Assembly (NCBI GenBank): GCA_014841835.1
Contig: JACYUQ010000003.1
Coordinates: forward strand, 124,001-188,000
Origin: Oxalobacteraceae sp. CFBP 13730
GTDB lineage: Bacteria > Pseudomonadota > Gammaproteobacteria > Burkholderiales > Burkholderiaceae_D
Direction: 5' to 3'
Length of the DNA stretch: 64,000 nucleotides
In this document: one piece after another, positions 8,981 through 17,718 of the stretch
How positions within the stretch are numbered: position 1 is the first letter of the stretch
How the letters are laid out: each line of letters opens with the position of its first letter
The notes under the pieces: generated by a model
Told to the model about the DNA's origin: nothing
Databases searched by the model: none
The model's input: only the letters and a program-made list of their open reading frames with translations
Program-made: the position numbers and the translations under genes

Positions 8981-11083
8981 TTACACCGCTGCGCCTTCGA
9001 CCGGATCAGCCGCCTTCATCGACAGCTTCAGACGACCGCGCTCGTCGGTCTCGAGGACCTTGACGCGCACTTGCTGGCCTTCTTTCAGGTAGTCGGCCAC
9101 GGCGTTGACACGCTCGTTGGCGATCTGCGAGATGTGCAGCAGGCCATCCTTGCCTGGCATGACTTGCACGATCGCGCCGAAGTCCAGCAGTTTCAGCACG
9201 GTGCCGTCGTAGGTCTTGCCCACTTCGACCGATGCGGTCAGTTCTTCGATGCGGCGCTTGGCTTCCTGGCCGGCGGCAGCGTCGACCGACGCGATCGTGA
9301 CCACGCCTTCGTCGCTGATGTCGATCTGGGTGCCGGTCTCTTCGGTCAGCGCGCGGATGACGGCGCCGCCCTTGCCGATGACGTCACGGATCTTCTCTGG
9401 ATTGATGCGGATGGTGATCAGGCGTGGCGCGAAGTCCGACAGTTCGGTCTTCACGGTTGGCATGGCTTTCTGCATTTCGCCCAGGATGTGGTGACGGCCT
9501 TCTTTGGCTTGCGCCAGTGCCACCTGCATGATTTCCTTGGTGATGCCCTGGATCTTGATGTCCATCTGCAGCGCGGTGATGCCTGCTGCGGTACCGGCCA
9601 CCTTGAAGTCCATGTCGCCCAGGTGATCTTCATCGCCCAGGATGTCCGACAGCACGGCGAACTTGCCGCCTTCCTTGATCAGGCCCATGGCGATACCGGC
9701 CACGTGCGATTTCATCGGCACGCCGGCGTCCATCAGCGCCAGGCAGCCGCCGCAGACCGAAGCCATCGACGACGAACCGTTCGACTCGGTGATTTCGGAG
9801 ACCAGGCGCACCGAGTAGCTGAAGTCTTCCGGATCCGGCAGCGCAGCGATCAGCGCGCGCTTGGCCAGACGGCCGTGACCGACTTCGCGGCGCTTCGGCG
9901 TACCGACGCGGCCGGTTTCGCCGGTGGCGAACGGCGGCATGTTGTAGTGCATCATGAACGAGTCGGTGTACTCGCCCATCAGTGCGTCGATCTTCTGGCT
10001 GTCGCGGGCGGTGCCCAGCGTGGCAACGACCAGCGCCTGGGTTTCACCGCGGGTGAACAGGGCCGAACCGTGGGTGCGTGGCAGGACGCTCGAACGGATC
10101 GAGATCGGACGCACGGTGCGGGTGTCGCGACCGTCTATGCGTGGCTCGCCTTCGAGGATCTGCGAACGCACGACCTTGGCTTCCATGTCGAACAGGATGT
10201 TGCCGACGTCGCCCGAATCAGCGGTCACGCCAGCGGCGCTCAGCTCAGCCATGACTTCCGACGACAGCGACTTCAGCTTTTGCTGGCGCGCCGATTTTTC
10301 GCGGGTCTGATACGCATCGCGCACTTTCGCGCCAGCCAGTTCGCCGATACGGGCGATCAGCTCTTCGTTCTTTGGCGCCGGCGCCCATTCGACTTCCGGC
10401 TTGCCGCCTTCGGCGACCAGGTCGTGGATCGCATCGATCACGACTTTCATCTGGTCATGGCCGAACACGACGGCGCCCAGCATGATTTCTTCGGACAGTT
10501 GCTTGGCTTCCGACTCGACCATCAGGACGGCGGTTTCGGTACCGGCCACGACCAGGTCCATCTGCGAGGTCTTCAGCTCGGTGGTGGTCGGGTTCAGGAT
10601 GTACTGGCCATTCGCGTAGCCGACACGCGCGGCGCCGATCGGGCCGCTGAACGGGATACCCGCGATGCACAGGGCAGCCGACGCGCCGATCATCGCAGGG
10701 ATGTCCGGATCGATTTCAGGGTTGACCGACAGCACGTGGATGATGACCTGGACTTCGTTCAGGTAGCCTTCCGGGAACAGCGGACGGATTGGACGGTCGA
10801 TCAGGCGCGAGGTGAGCGTTTCTTTTTCGGAAGGACGGCCTTCGCGCTTGAAGAAACCGCCCGGGATTTTACCCGCAGCATACGTTTTCTCGAGGTAGTC
10901 GACGGTCAGCGGGAAGAAGTCCTGGCCCGGCTTGGCATCCTTGCGTGCGACCACGGTTGCCAGCACGACGGTATCTTCGACCGACACCACGACGGCGCCG
11001 CTTGCCTGGCGCGCGATTTCGCCCGTCTCCAGGGTGACAGTGTGTTGACCGTACTGGAAGGTTTTCGTAACTTTGTTAAACAT
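8981..11083 (-). CDS. pnp: Polynucleotide phosphorylase
   Basis: 3'-5' phosphorolytic exoribonuclease and part of the RNA degradosome, 700 residues, the usual length. The two RNase PH domains (about 1-220 and 310-550) are present with the characteristic [20 protein letters not shown] and the second-core stretch [23 protein letters not shown] domain follows ([19 protein letters not shown], about 555-610), then an S1 RNA-binding domain ([17 protein letters not shown]) at the C-terminus. It stands downstream of rpsO in the near-universal rpsO-pnp order. The start gives [12 protein letters not shown], typical of the family. In many bacteria PNPase controls its own mRNA after RNase III cleavage of the leader; that is not testable here. 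Confidence 0.98.
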   Translation of the reverse strand: MFNKVTKTFQYGQHTVTLETGEIARQASGAVVVSVEDTVVLATVVARKDAKPGQDFFPLTVDYLEKTYAAGKIPGGFFKREGRPSEKETLTSRLIDRPIRPLFPEGYLNEVQVIIHVLSVNPEIDPDIPAMIGASAALCIAGIPFSGPIGAARVGYANGQYILNPTTTELKTSQMDLVVAGTETAVLMVESEAKQLSEEIMLGAVVFGHDQMKVVIDAIHDLVAEGGKPEVEWAPAPKNEELIARIGELAGAKVRDAYQTREKSARQQKLKSLSSEVMAELSAAGVTADSGDVGNILFDMEAKVVRSQILEGEPRIDGRDTRTVRPISIRSSVLPRTHGSALFTRGETQALVVATLGTARDSQKIDALMGEYTDSFMMHYNMPPFATGETGRVGTPKRREVGHGRLAKRALIAALPDPEDFSYSVRLVSEITESNGSSSMASVCGGCLALMDAGVPMKSHVAGIAMGLIKEGGKFAVLSDILGDEDHLGDMDFKVAGTAAGITALQMDIKIQGITKEIMQVALAQAKEGRHHILGEMQKAMPTVKTELSDFAPRLITIRINPEKIRDVIGKGGAVIRALTEETGTQIDISDEGVVTIASVDAAAGQEAKRRIEELTASVEVGKTYDGTVLKLLDFGAIVQVMPGKDGLLHISQIANERVNAVADYLKEGQQVRVKVLETDERGRLKLSMKAADPVEGAAV

Positions 11084-11188
11084 GGTGTATCCCTTTCATT
11101 TTGCCGACAGATTTTCAGGTGCTGTCGTTCACCTCTCACCACGGGCCGTTCACGAGCAGAACAGCCTTGCAACAACAAACAAACTGCT

Positions 11189-11230
11189 CAAAAACGAAAA
11201 ATGCCCGCGACAGAGAACTGGCGCAGGCAT
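11189..11230 (-). terminator. Partial terminator between rpsO and pnp
   Basis: On the minus strand ATGCCTGCG pairs with CGCGGGCAT (nine pairs, one G-U; 11201-11209 with 11222-11230) around a 12-nt loop, followed by TTTTTCGTTTT. It lies 31 bp after the rpsO stop and about 105 bp before pnp. Such a site ends part of the rpsO transcripts and lets the rest read into pnp, as known for the E. coli operon. Confidence 0.75.
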
Positions 11231-11261
11231 CTTCAGACTTAAACCGTCTGGCGCAAACGAA

Positions 11262-11531
11262 TTACTTACGCAGGCCCAGTTTGGCGATCAGGTCGCGGTA
11301 ACGGTTCAGATCCTTGTTCTTCAGGTACGACAGCAGGCTCTTACGACGGTTGACCATCATGATCAGACCACGACGCGAGTGGTGATCTTTCTGGTGGGCC
11401 TTGAAGTGGCCGTTCAGGTCGTTGATGCGTGCGGTCAGCAGTGCAACTTGCACTTCTGGCGAACCGGTGTCTTTTTCGCCGCGTGCGTTGTCCGCGATAA
11501 TCGCGGCTTTGTTCAGAGTTTCTACGGTCAT
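11262..11531 (-). CDS. rpsO: Ribosomal protein S15 (30S subunit)
   Basis: Primary 16S rRNA-binding protein of the small subunit platform, 89 residues, exactly the family length. It carries the signature region ([20 protein letters not shown] then [19 protein letters not shown]). The start at 11531 (MTVETLNKA) is preferred to an open extension to 11576 because AAAGG lies seven bases upstream and because S15 begins in this way. It heads the rpsO-pnp operon. Confidence 0.98.
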   Translation of the reverse strand: MTVETLNKAAIIADNARGEKDTGSPEVQVALLTARINDLNGHFKAHQKDHHSRRGLIMMVNRRKSLLSYLKNKDLNRYRDLIAKLGLRK

Positions 11532-11619
11532 GATGTTACCTTTCACATGCGGTGCAAGAGTCGCAACCCAGCGCACCGTGATTGATTAAAATGCCTGCCC
11601 GGATTCGGACAGACCGGCA

Positions 11620-11648
11620 AGTATAGTGCAAAACGCGGGTACCGACCA
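11620..11648 (-). promoter_or_regulatory. Probable rpsO promoter
   Basis: Minus strand: -10 TATACT (11620-11625) with a 17-bp spacer to a weak -35 TGGTCG (11643-11648). It is the best sigma70-like -10 in the interval between rpsO and the divergent lipoprotein gene. The implied leader is about 80 nt. Confidence 0.5.
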
Positions 11649-11686
11649 GCGTTTGCCCGCCCTGCCGCCAAGTAAAGGACAAAATA

Positions 11687-12187
11687 ATGCACCGGATGAT
11701 GAAAATAACAACGCTGGCCGCCACCCTGCTGCTGGCGGCGTGCGCCACCCGACCTGCCCCGTTGCCGGGCGAAACAGCCGATGTAGTCCAGGCCAAGCTC
11801 GGCAAGCCAACGTCCGTCTATGTCGATGGCGATGGGGCGGCGCGCTCGCTCGAATACGCGACGGGGCCGATGGGCCAATATACGTGGATGGCACGCCTCG
11901 GCCCCGATGGCCGCTTGACGGCCTACGAGCAGGTGCTCACTGGTGAAAAGTTCGCCACGCTCAAGGTCGACCAAGCCACCAAGGAGCAGGTGTTGCGCAC
12001 GATCGGGCGCCCTGCCGAACGCTCGCGCGTGGCGATGCAGAACTACGAGGTCTGGTCGTACCGCTACAAGGAGGCTGGCGTCTGGAACTCGCTGATGCAC
12101 GTGCACTTCGACGAGCAAGGCGTCGTGCGGCAGATGATGAACGGGCCGGATCCGATGTACGAGCCGAGGGACCGCAGCTCCTGGTAG
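11687..12187 (+). CDS. Outer-membrane lipoprotein, BamE/SmpA-like
   Basis: A 166-residue exported lipoprotein with the lipobox LLLAAC (acylated Cys19) and Ala at +2, which favours outer-membrane sorting. The mature part has two related halves (DVVQAKLGKPTSVYVD at about 33-48 and EQVLRTIGRPAERSRVA at about 99-115), each resembling the short helix-plus-strand of the SmpA/OmlA (BamE) fold, and an ending rich in charged residues. The start is supported by AAAGGA seven bases before the ATG. It is probably not the true bamE, because the fold looks duplicated. Specific function unknown. Confidence 0.75.
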   Translation: MHRMMKITTLAATLLLAACATRPAPLPGETADVVQAKLGKPTSVYVDGDGAARSLEYATGPMGQYTWMARLGPDGRLTAYEQVLTGEKFATLKVDQATKEQVLRTIGRPAERSRVAMQNYEVWSYRYKEAGVWNSLMHVHFDEQGVVRQMMNGPDPMYEPRDRSSW

Positions 12188-12207
12188 GGGCTGCGGTATG
12201 GGGCGGG

Positions 12208-13098
12208 TTAGCGCGCCGGCGGCAGCTTGCGCCCGCCGTCGCTGAGCACGAAGTCTTCGATCGCGTCGAGCGACGGCGCCAGGCGGCGCAGCGAGCTCGA
12301 AAGCGTGGCGAGCAGCGTGACATGGTTCACCCCTGTGAAACTCACCTCGCGCACCGGCACGCCTGTCGCGCGCAGCCGGTCCGCCAGCGCGCCCGTATTG
12401 CGCTCCGGATCAACCGTCGAATCGTTGCGCGCCGCGATCAACAGCGCGGGTGGCGCATTGACCGTCACGTGGTTGATCGGCTGCGAATCACGCGGCGTAT
12501 TCGGGTACAGGAACACCGGGCGCGTCGTTTCATTTTCCACGGGCAGGAAGTTGTACGGGCCGGCCATGCCAATCCAGCCCCGCAGGATGCTCGGCGCCGT
12601 GCCCTGCGCACGCAACCAGCGCGGATCGAGCGCCAGCATCGCCGCGTTGTAGGCGCCGGCGCTGTGGCCCATCGCATAGATGCGCTTCGGATCGCCGCCA
12701 TACGCCTTGATCCGGCGCGACGTCCAGGCCAGCGCTTCGGCGCTGTCGGTCAGGAAGTCCGGATAGCGCACCTGCGGGTACAGGCGGTAGTCGGGAATGA
12801 CCACCACGAAACCACGCGCCGCCAGCGCACGGCCGACGAACGCATAGTCGCCCCGCTCGCCGTCGACCCAGTTGCCACCGTAGTAGAACACGATGACGGG
12901 TGCCGGGCCGGTCCAGTTTTCGGGCCGGTAGATGTCGAGCACGTGACGTGGATTGGTACCGTAGGCAGCGGAGGCCACCGTGCGCGTGGCGCCGCTCGGC
13001 GAGACCGCATTGACCAGCGACAGCGGCGAGCAGGCGGCAAGAAGGCCTGACAGGACCAGAACAGCAGCGGCGCAGGCCGCGAAATAAGGAGTTCTCAT
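12208..13098 (-). CDS. Alpha/beta-hydrolase lipoprotein (esterase/carboxylesterase type)
   Basis: It encodes 296 residues. The signal peptide has a lipobox (LLAAC, Cys23), so the enzyme should be anchored on the outside of a membrane. The hydrolase body carries an oxyanion-hole stretch YYGGNWVDG, the nucleophile elbow GHSAGAYNA, an acid candidate in ARNDSTVDP and the late His in GVNHVTLL, a complete triad. Similarity is to the BD-FAE/esterase_lipase group that hydrolyses small esters; the substrate is unknown. The start at 13098 (MRTPYFAA) is chosen for the signal peptide; AAGGA lies upstream in the pssA spacer. It follows pssA by 19 bp and may be cotranscribed. Confidence 0.85.
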   Translation of the reverse strand: MRTPYFAACAAAVLVLSGLLAACSPLSLVNAVSPSGATRTVASAAYGTNPRHVLDIYRPENWTGPAPVIVFYYGGNWVDGERGDYAFVGRALAARGFVVVIPDYRLYPQVRYPDFLTDSAEALAWTSRRIKAYGGDPKRIYAMGHSAGAYNAAMLALDPRWLRAQGTAPSILRGWIGMAGPYNFLPVENETTRPVFLYPNTPRDSQPINHVTVNAPPALLIAARNDSTVDPERNTGALADRLRATGVPVREVSFTGVNHVTLLATLSSSLRRLAPSLDAIEDFVLSDGGRKLPPAR

Positions 13099-13117
13099 GG
13101 TTGCGGGCGCCCGTTGG

Positions 13118-13984
13118 TCAGCGATGGAGGTCGTCGTCGGCATCATCGAGCGGAATGATGCTGACCCGCTTGCCCTTCGCCCGCTGCCACACATACACGG
13201 CATAACCCGACAGGCCGTAGATCACGAAGATCGGCCACAGGACCTTGGGCGGATCGATCGCCAGCAGCGCCAGTACCAATGCAATCAGGAACACCGCGAT
13301 GAACGGCACCGACTTGCGGAAGTTGATGTCCTTGAAGCTGTAGAACGGCACGTTCGACACCATCGTCAGGCCGGCGAACACCGTGATGCACCACGACACC
13401 CACTCGACCTTGCGCGGGATGACGCTGATATCGGGATCGATCATCATCATGATGAAGCCGATCACGAGCGCCGCTGCAGCCGGGCTGGGCAAGCCCTGGA
13501 AGAAGCGCTTGTCGACCACTTCGATATTGGTATTGAAGCGCGCCAGGCGCAAGGCAGCGCAGGCGCAGTAGATGAAGGCGGCGACCCAGCCGACCTTGCC
13601 AAGGCCGTTGAGCGACCATTCGTACATCACGAGCGCCGGCGCGGCGCCGAACGAGACCATGTCGGCCAGGCTGTCGTACTGCGCGCCGAATTCGGATTGG
13701 GTATTGGTCAGACGGGCGATGCGCCCGTCCAGGCCGTCGAGGATCATCGCGATGAACACGGCCCAGCACGCTTGGTCGAAACGCTGGTTCATCGCCATGA
13801 CGATGGCGTAGAAGCCGCAGAACAGCGCGGCCGTGGTAAAGGCATTGGGCAGCAGGTAGATGCCGCGGCTGCGCTCACCGGCCGCGCGTGCTTGCGTACG
13901 GGGCGCGAAACGCTTTTTCAGGCGGGAGAATCGTGGACCTTTGGGCGGGGTCCCTGGCTTTCTTCTTCGTGGAAAAGTTGGCAT
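13118..13984 (-). CDS. pssA: CDP-diacylglycerol-serine O-phosphatidyltransferase
   Basis: Membrane enzyme that makes phosphatidylserine from CDP-diacylglycerol and L-serine, the first step to phosphatidylethanolamine. The CDP-alcohol phosphotransferase motif is complete: Asp86, Gly87, Ala90, Arg91, Gly100, Asp104, Asp108. A basic N-terminal tail (residues 1-40) precedes about eight membrane segments. It has 288 residues, within the type II PssA range. The ATG at 13984 is taken; a TTG lies two codons upstream. In related genomes pssA lies beside ilvBNC and psd. Here an insertion sequence and a SIMPL gene separate it from ilvC, and psd is absent from the window. Confidence 0.95.
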   Translation of the reverse strand: MPTFPRRRKPGTPPKGPRFSRLKKRFAPRTQARAAGERSRGIYLLPNAFTTAALFCGFYAIVMAMNQRFDQACWAVFIAMILDGLDGRIARLTNTQSEFGAQYDSLADMVSFGAAPALVMYEWSLNGLGKVGWVAAFIYCACAALRLARFNTNIEVVDKRFFQGLPSPAAAALVIGFIMMMIDPDISVIPRKVEWVSWCITVFAGLTMVSNVPFYSFKDINFRKSVPFIAVFLIALVLALLAIDPPKVLWPIFVIYGLSGYAVYVWQRAKGKRVSIIPLDDADDDLHR

Positions 13985-14093
13985 AAGCAATCGTATTCAA
14001 GTGAGCCGCCGAGCGACTGTTCCCAGCCATTATAGAGGCGGGGCCCGTGTTAGCGAAACACTACGCTAACCCAGCTGGCAATTGCATGGCGCC

Positions 14094-14101
14094 TACTTGA
14101 A
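14094..14101. repeat. Left copy of 8-bp target-site duplication
   Basis: The octamer tacttgaa directly flanks the left inverted repeat of the IS element and recurs at 15171-15178. Eight-base duplications are normal for the IS1595 family. Confidence 0.85.
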
Positions 14102-14116
14102 GGCGCAGTCAACGTT
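14102..14116 (+). repeat. IS left inverted repeat
   Basis: Fifteen bases, ggcgcagtcaacgtt. Its reverse complement matches the right end at 15156-15170 with one mismatch. Confidence 0.88.
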
Positions 14117-14188
14117 AAATAGAGCCGAGCCATGAACTGATGAGCGGTTTCGTGGTCCAACGCCTGTCCCCAGCGTCAGGAATCGCCC

Positions 14189-15163
14189 ATGAAAGCGCCC
14201 CGTTTCAAGAACTGGTTTGCCAGGTTGTCAGCGCTGAATCCGCCACAGCGCCGGCAAGTGCTCGACGCCCTGCATCCCGCATCTGGCCTCGACCAGGTAG
14301 TGGCGCTGATCGCCCAGGCCAGAGCGCCAGCGCGCTGCTGCCCCAGTTGTGGCAACGAACGCTGCAATCGACACGGATTCGCCAACGACCTGCAGCGCTT
14401 TCGCTGCTGCGCCTGCGGTCGCACGTTCAACGACCTGAGCGGCACGCCACTGGCACGGCTCAGGCACAAGGCCAAATGGCTCGCCTATTCGCAGGTGCTG
14501 CTCGATTCACTGTCCGTGCGCAAGGGAGCGGACCGGGTCGGCGTGCACCGCAATACCGCGTTCCGGTGGCGTCACCGCTTTCTCGACTGGATCAAGCTCG
14601 ACCGGCCTGCATCGCTCAATGGCATCGTGGAGGCCGATGAGACATTCCTGCTCGAATCGCAAAAAGGATCACGCACGCTCGACCGCCCGCCACGCCGACG
14701 GGGCGGCCATGCACCCATGCGTGGGATTTCCCGCCATCTCGATTGCGTTCTGGTCGCGCGCGACCGCAACGGCAACACCATCGATGCCGTCACTGGCCGC
14801 GGCGCACTGACGGCCGCGCAACTCGAACGCGATTTGCTGCCCAGACTTGATCCGCAGGCGCTCCTGGTCAGCGACAGCCACGCCGCGTACCGGGCCTTTG
14901 CACGCAAGCACAGGATTGCGCACGAGACGGTCAATCTTCGCGCCGGCGTGCGCGTCAGGCATTCGGGTAGCCGCGCCATCCACGTACAGAACGTGAACGC
15001 GTACCACGGGCGCTTCAAGGCCTGGCTACTGGGCTTTCGCGGGGTGGCATCGCGCTACCTGCCCAACTACCTGGGGTGGCGCTGGGCACTGGATGGCGAG
15101 CGGGTCAGTTCAGCAGAACAATTGTTTTGCATCGCAATCGGCGTCATCAACAGACAACGCTGA
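14189..15163 (+). CDS. IS1595-family transposase (ISXO2-like)
   Basis: It encodes 324 residues with an N-terminal zinc ribbon (CPSC at 51-54 and CCAC at 73-76), a helix-turn-helix-like part around VRKGADRVGVHRNTAFRWRH and a DDE-type nuclease core of the ISXO2 class: IVEADETFLLE near residue 150, LLVSDSHAAY near 230 and the late NVNAYHGRFKAWLLGFRGVA near 270-290. No stop or frameshift interrupts it. The gene stops only seven bases before the element's right edge. It probably mobilises this copy. Confidence 0.93.
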   Translation: MKAPRFKNWFARLSALNPPQRRQVLDALHPASGLDQVVALIAQARAPARCCPSCGNERCNRHGFANDLQRFRCCACGRTFNDLSGTPLARLRHKAKWLAYSQVLLDSLSVRKGADRVGVHRNTAFRWRHRFLDWIKLDRPASLNGIVEADETFLLESQKGSRTLDRPPRRRGGHAPMRGISRHLDCVLVARDRNGNTIDAVTGRGALTAAQLERDLLPRLDPQALLVSDSHAAYRAFARKHRIAHETVNLRAGVRVRHSGSRAIHVQNVNAYHGRFKAWLLGFRGVASRYLPNYLGWRWALDGERVSSAEQLFCIAIGVINRQR

Positions 15164-15170
15164 CTGCGCC
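15156..15170 (-). repeat. IS right inverted repeat
   Basis: Fifteen bases, aacgctgactgcgcc. It overlaps the last codons of the transposase gene and pairs with the left end. Confidence 0.88.
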
Positions 15171-15178
15171 TACTTGAA
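15171..15178. repeat. Right copy of 8-bp target-site duplication
   Basis: The octamer tacttgaa is identical to 14094-14101. A similar stretch, tacttgaac, recurs at 15203-15211 in the end of the SIMPL gene. Confidence 0.85.
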
Positions 15179-15201
15179 CACGACCGTGCCGGATGGCGCG
15201 A

Positions 15202-15981
15202 TTACTTGAACTTGACCTTGCCCACCAGGCGCATCTGCAACGTGGTTTCGCCTGGTTCGAAGCTCGGTTCGGCCACACCATCATCCATCTCGCGCTTGGC
15301 GCTCGAACGCATCATCATCGGTGCAGGCGCCGGAGCATCGCCCGCGTAATTGCCCGAACCTTCGAAATCGACCGTATCAAGCACTGCGTCCCCCGGCTGA
15401 CGGCCCATGGCCTTGGCGATCGAAACAATGCGCTCGTTCAGGTTTTGGTAGGTGGCGGCGATGCGCTGGTCGTCGAGGCGCTTCTCGGTCGCCGGGGTCA
15501 GGCCGAAGTTGATGTTATTGATCTGCAGGACCTTCTGCGCGGCGGCGGCCGTTTTCGGCAGCGCAGCCAGGTTCGTCGTCTTGACTTCCAGGTACTGGCC
15601 GACGCGCCAGGCGATCGGCACCGGCTTGACCGGCGCGACCACGCGACCAACAGGCTGTGGCTGCACTTCCGGATACACCGGATACGTGTAGTAACCCTGG
15701 GTTTTCAGTTCGGCTTTCGGATCGGCGCGGCGCACGATCTCGGTGCCCTCTTTCATCTTGCGGTTGACGCGGTCGGCGGCGGCGTTCTTGTCCTTGTCAT
15801 GTTCTTCGACAGCGAACGTGATCGTCGCTTCGTCATTGGCATGCTTGACTTCGCCGAAGGCCGGGACGATGACCATGGTGCCGGTGGTCGCGGTCGACGG
15901 CGCGGTCTGCGTGGTCTGCGCCTGGGCAGCACTGAAGGCCAGCACGAGGGCGGCGGCGACGAGGGATTTGGTGAATGCCAT
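15202..15981 (-). CDS. SIMPL (DUF541) periplasmic protein
   Basis: It encodes 259 residues with a signal peptide (residues 1-21, ending SAAQAQ). The body has the SIMPL/DUF541 pattern: an early strand ATITFAVEEHDKDKNAAADR, then ELKTQGYYTYPVYPE, a middle WRVGQYLEVKTTNL and the late helix AATYQNLNERIVSIAKAMG. Members are exported or surface proteins of poorly known function; one was linked to IRAK signalling in mammals and a bacterial homologue to oxidative stress. The ribosome site AGGAG is well placed. It is transcribed toward the IS element on its own strand, with the ilvC terminator 138 bp upstream, so it has its own promoter. Confidence 0.85.
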   Translation of the reverse strand: MAFTKSLVAAALVLAFSAAQAQTTQTAPSTATTGTMVIVPAFGEVKHANDEATITFAVEEHDKDKNAAADRVNRKMKEGTEIVRRADPKAELKTQGYYTYPVYPEVQPQPVGRVVAPVKPVPIAWRVGQYLEVKTTNLAALPKTAAAAQKVLQINNINFGLTPATEKRLDDQRIAATYQNLNERIVSIAKAMGRQPGDAVLDTVDFEGSGNYAGDAPAPAPMMMRSSAKREMDDGVAEPSFEPGETTLQMRLVGKVKFK

Positions 15982-16118
15982 TGTTGTTCTCCTGTGAGTT
16001 GCGACGTATGTCCGGCGTAGTTATACGATACCTTGCACAGGGAAAACATCGTTATTTTGTAATGGACAGTTGCAAATGAGTAGCTTTCGACGTGGTTTGT
16101 AACAACCGGCGCTCCATG

Positions 16119-16146
16119 AAAAACGGCGCCCGAAGGCGCCGTTTTT
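16119..16146 (-). terminator. Rho-independent terminator of ilvBNC
   Basis: A perfect 12-bp stem, AAAAACGGCGCC paired with GGCGCCGTTTTT, has a tetraloop (minus-strand TTCG). It lies 17 bp past the ilvC stop. It is symmetrical and would work in both directions. UUCG loops are especially stable. Confidence 0.93.
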
Positions 16147-16162
16147 GTCTCCTGCAGCGAGA

Positions 16163-17191
<1,029 letters not shown>

Positions 17192-17226
17192 TTATTTAAT
17201 TTGAATTGTGTGATGTTGAGCGTTGC

Positions 17227-17718
17227 TCAAACTTTCAGAATGCGTTCGCCGCGGCCGATGCCCGAGCCTCCGGTGCGCACCGTCTCGAGGATCGAGGCGC
17301 GGTCGATGGCGTCGATGAAGGCATCCAGCTTCGATTTGGCGCCGGTCAGCTCGATCGTGTAGGTCTTTTCGGTGACGTCAATGACGCGGCCACGGAAGAT
17401 ATCGGCGGTGCGCTTCATTTCTTCGCGCTCCTTGCCAACCGCCCGCACCTTGATCAGCATGAGCTCGCGCTCGATATGCTGGCCTTCGGTCAGGTCGACC
17501 ACCTTCACCACCTCGATCAGGCGGTTCAGGTGCTTCGTGATCTGCTCGATGATGTCGTCCGAGCCGGACGTCACGATCGTCATGCGCGACAGCGTCGCGT
17601 CTTCGGTCGGCGCCACGGTCAGCGTTTCGATGTTGTAGCCGCGCGCCGAAAACAGGCCGACCACGCGCGAGAGCGCGCCGGCTTCGTTCTCCAGCAGGAC
17701 AGAAATAATATGGCGCAT
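17227..17718 (-). CDS. ilvN: Acetolactate synthase small (regulatory) subunit
   Basis: Regulatory subunit that gives valine feedback sensitivity to the catalytic subunit. It has 163 residues with an N-terminal ACT domain (MRHIISVLLENEAGALSRVV, GLFSARGYNIETL) and the C-terminal ALS_ss domain, the usual layout of IlvH/IlvN. The ribosome site GGAGG is inside the end of ilvB, and the ATG directly follows the ilvB stop codon, so translation is coupled. The name ilvH is used by some for the same gene. Confidence 0.96.
   Translation of the reverse strand: MRHIISVLLENEAGALSRVVGLFSARGYNIETLTVAPTEDATLSRMTIVTSGSDDIIEQITKHLNRLIEVVKVVDLTEGQHIERELMLIKVRAVGKEREEMKRTADIFRGRVIDVTEKTYTIELTGAKSKLDAFIDAIDRASILETVRTGGSGIGRGERILKV

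Larger units (their letters stand above)
14102..15170 (+). mobile_element. IS1595-family insertion sequence, complete (1,069 bp)
   Basis: The element is bounded by terminal inverted repeats ggcgcagtcaacgtt (14102-14116) and aacgctgactgcgcc (15156-15170), 14 of 15 matching, and by an 8-bp direct duplication outside them. One transposase gene fills it. All parts needed for transposition are present, and the near-perfect ends and exact duplication point to a fairly recent insertion. It sits between pssA and the SIMPL gene, upstream of pssA on the pssA strand, so it may affect pssA expression. Confidence 0.92.

Noticed and set aside
9071..11242. A 723-codon open frame on the plus strand
   Set aside because: Antisense to pnp; no recognisable family, and pnp on the other strand is certain.
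12171..12197. Hairpin ACCGCAGC/GCTGCGGT over the BamE-like lipoprotein stop codon as a terminator
   Set aside because: No U run follows on either strand, and it overlaps the coding end.
15171..15211. Repeated TACTTGAAC before the SIMPL stop as a second IS end
   Set aside because: Only nine bases match and there is no terminal repeat beside the second copy; chance or target preference is enough.
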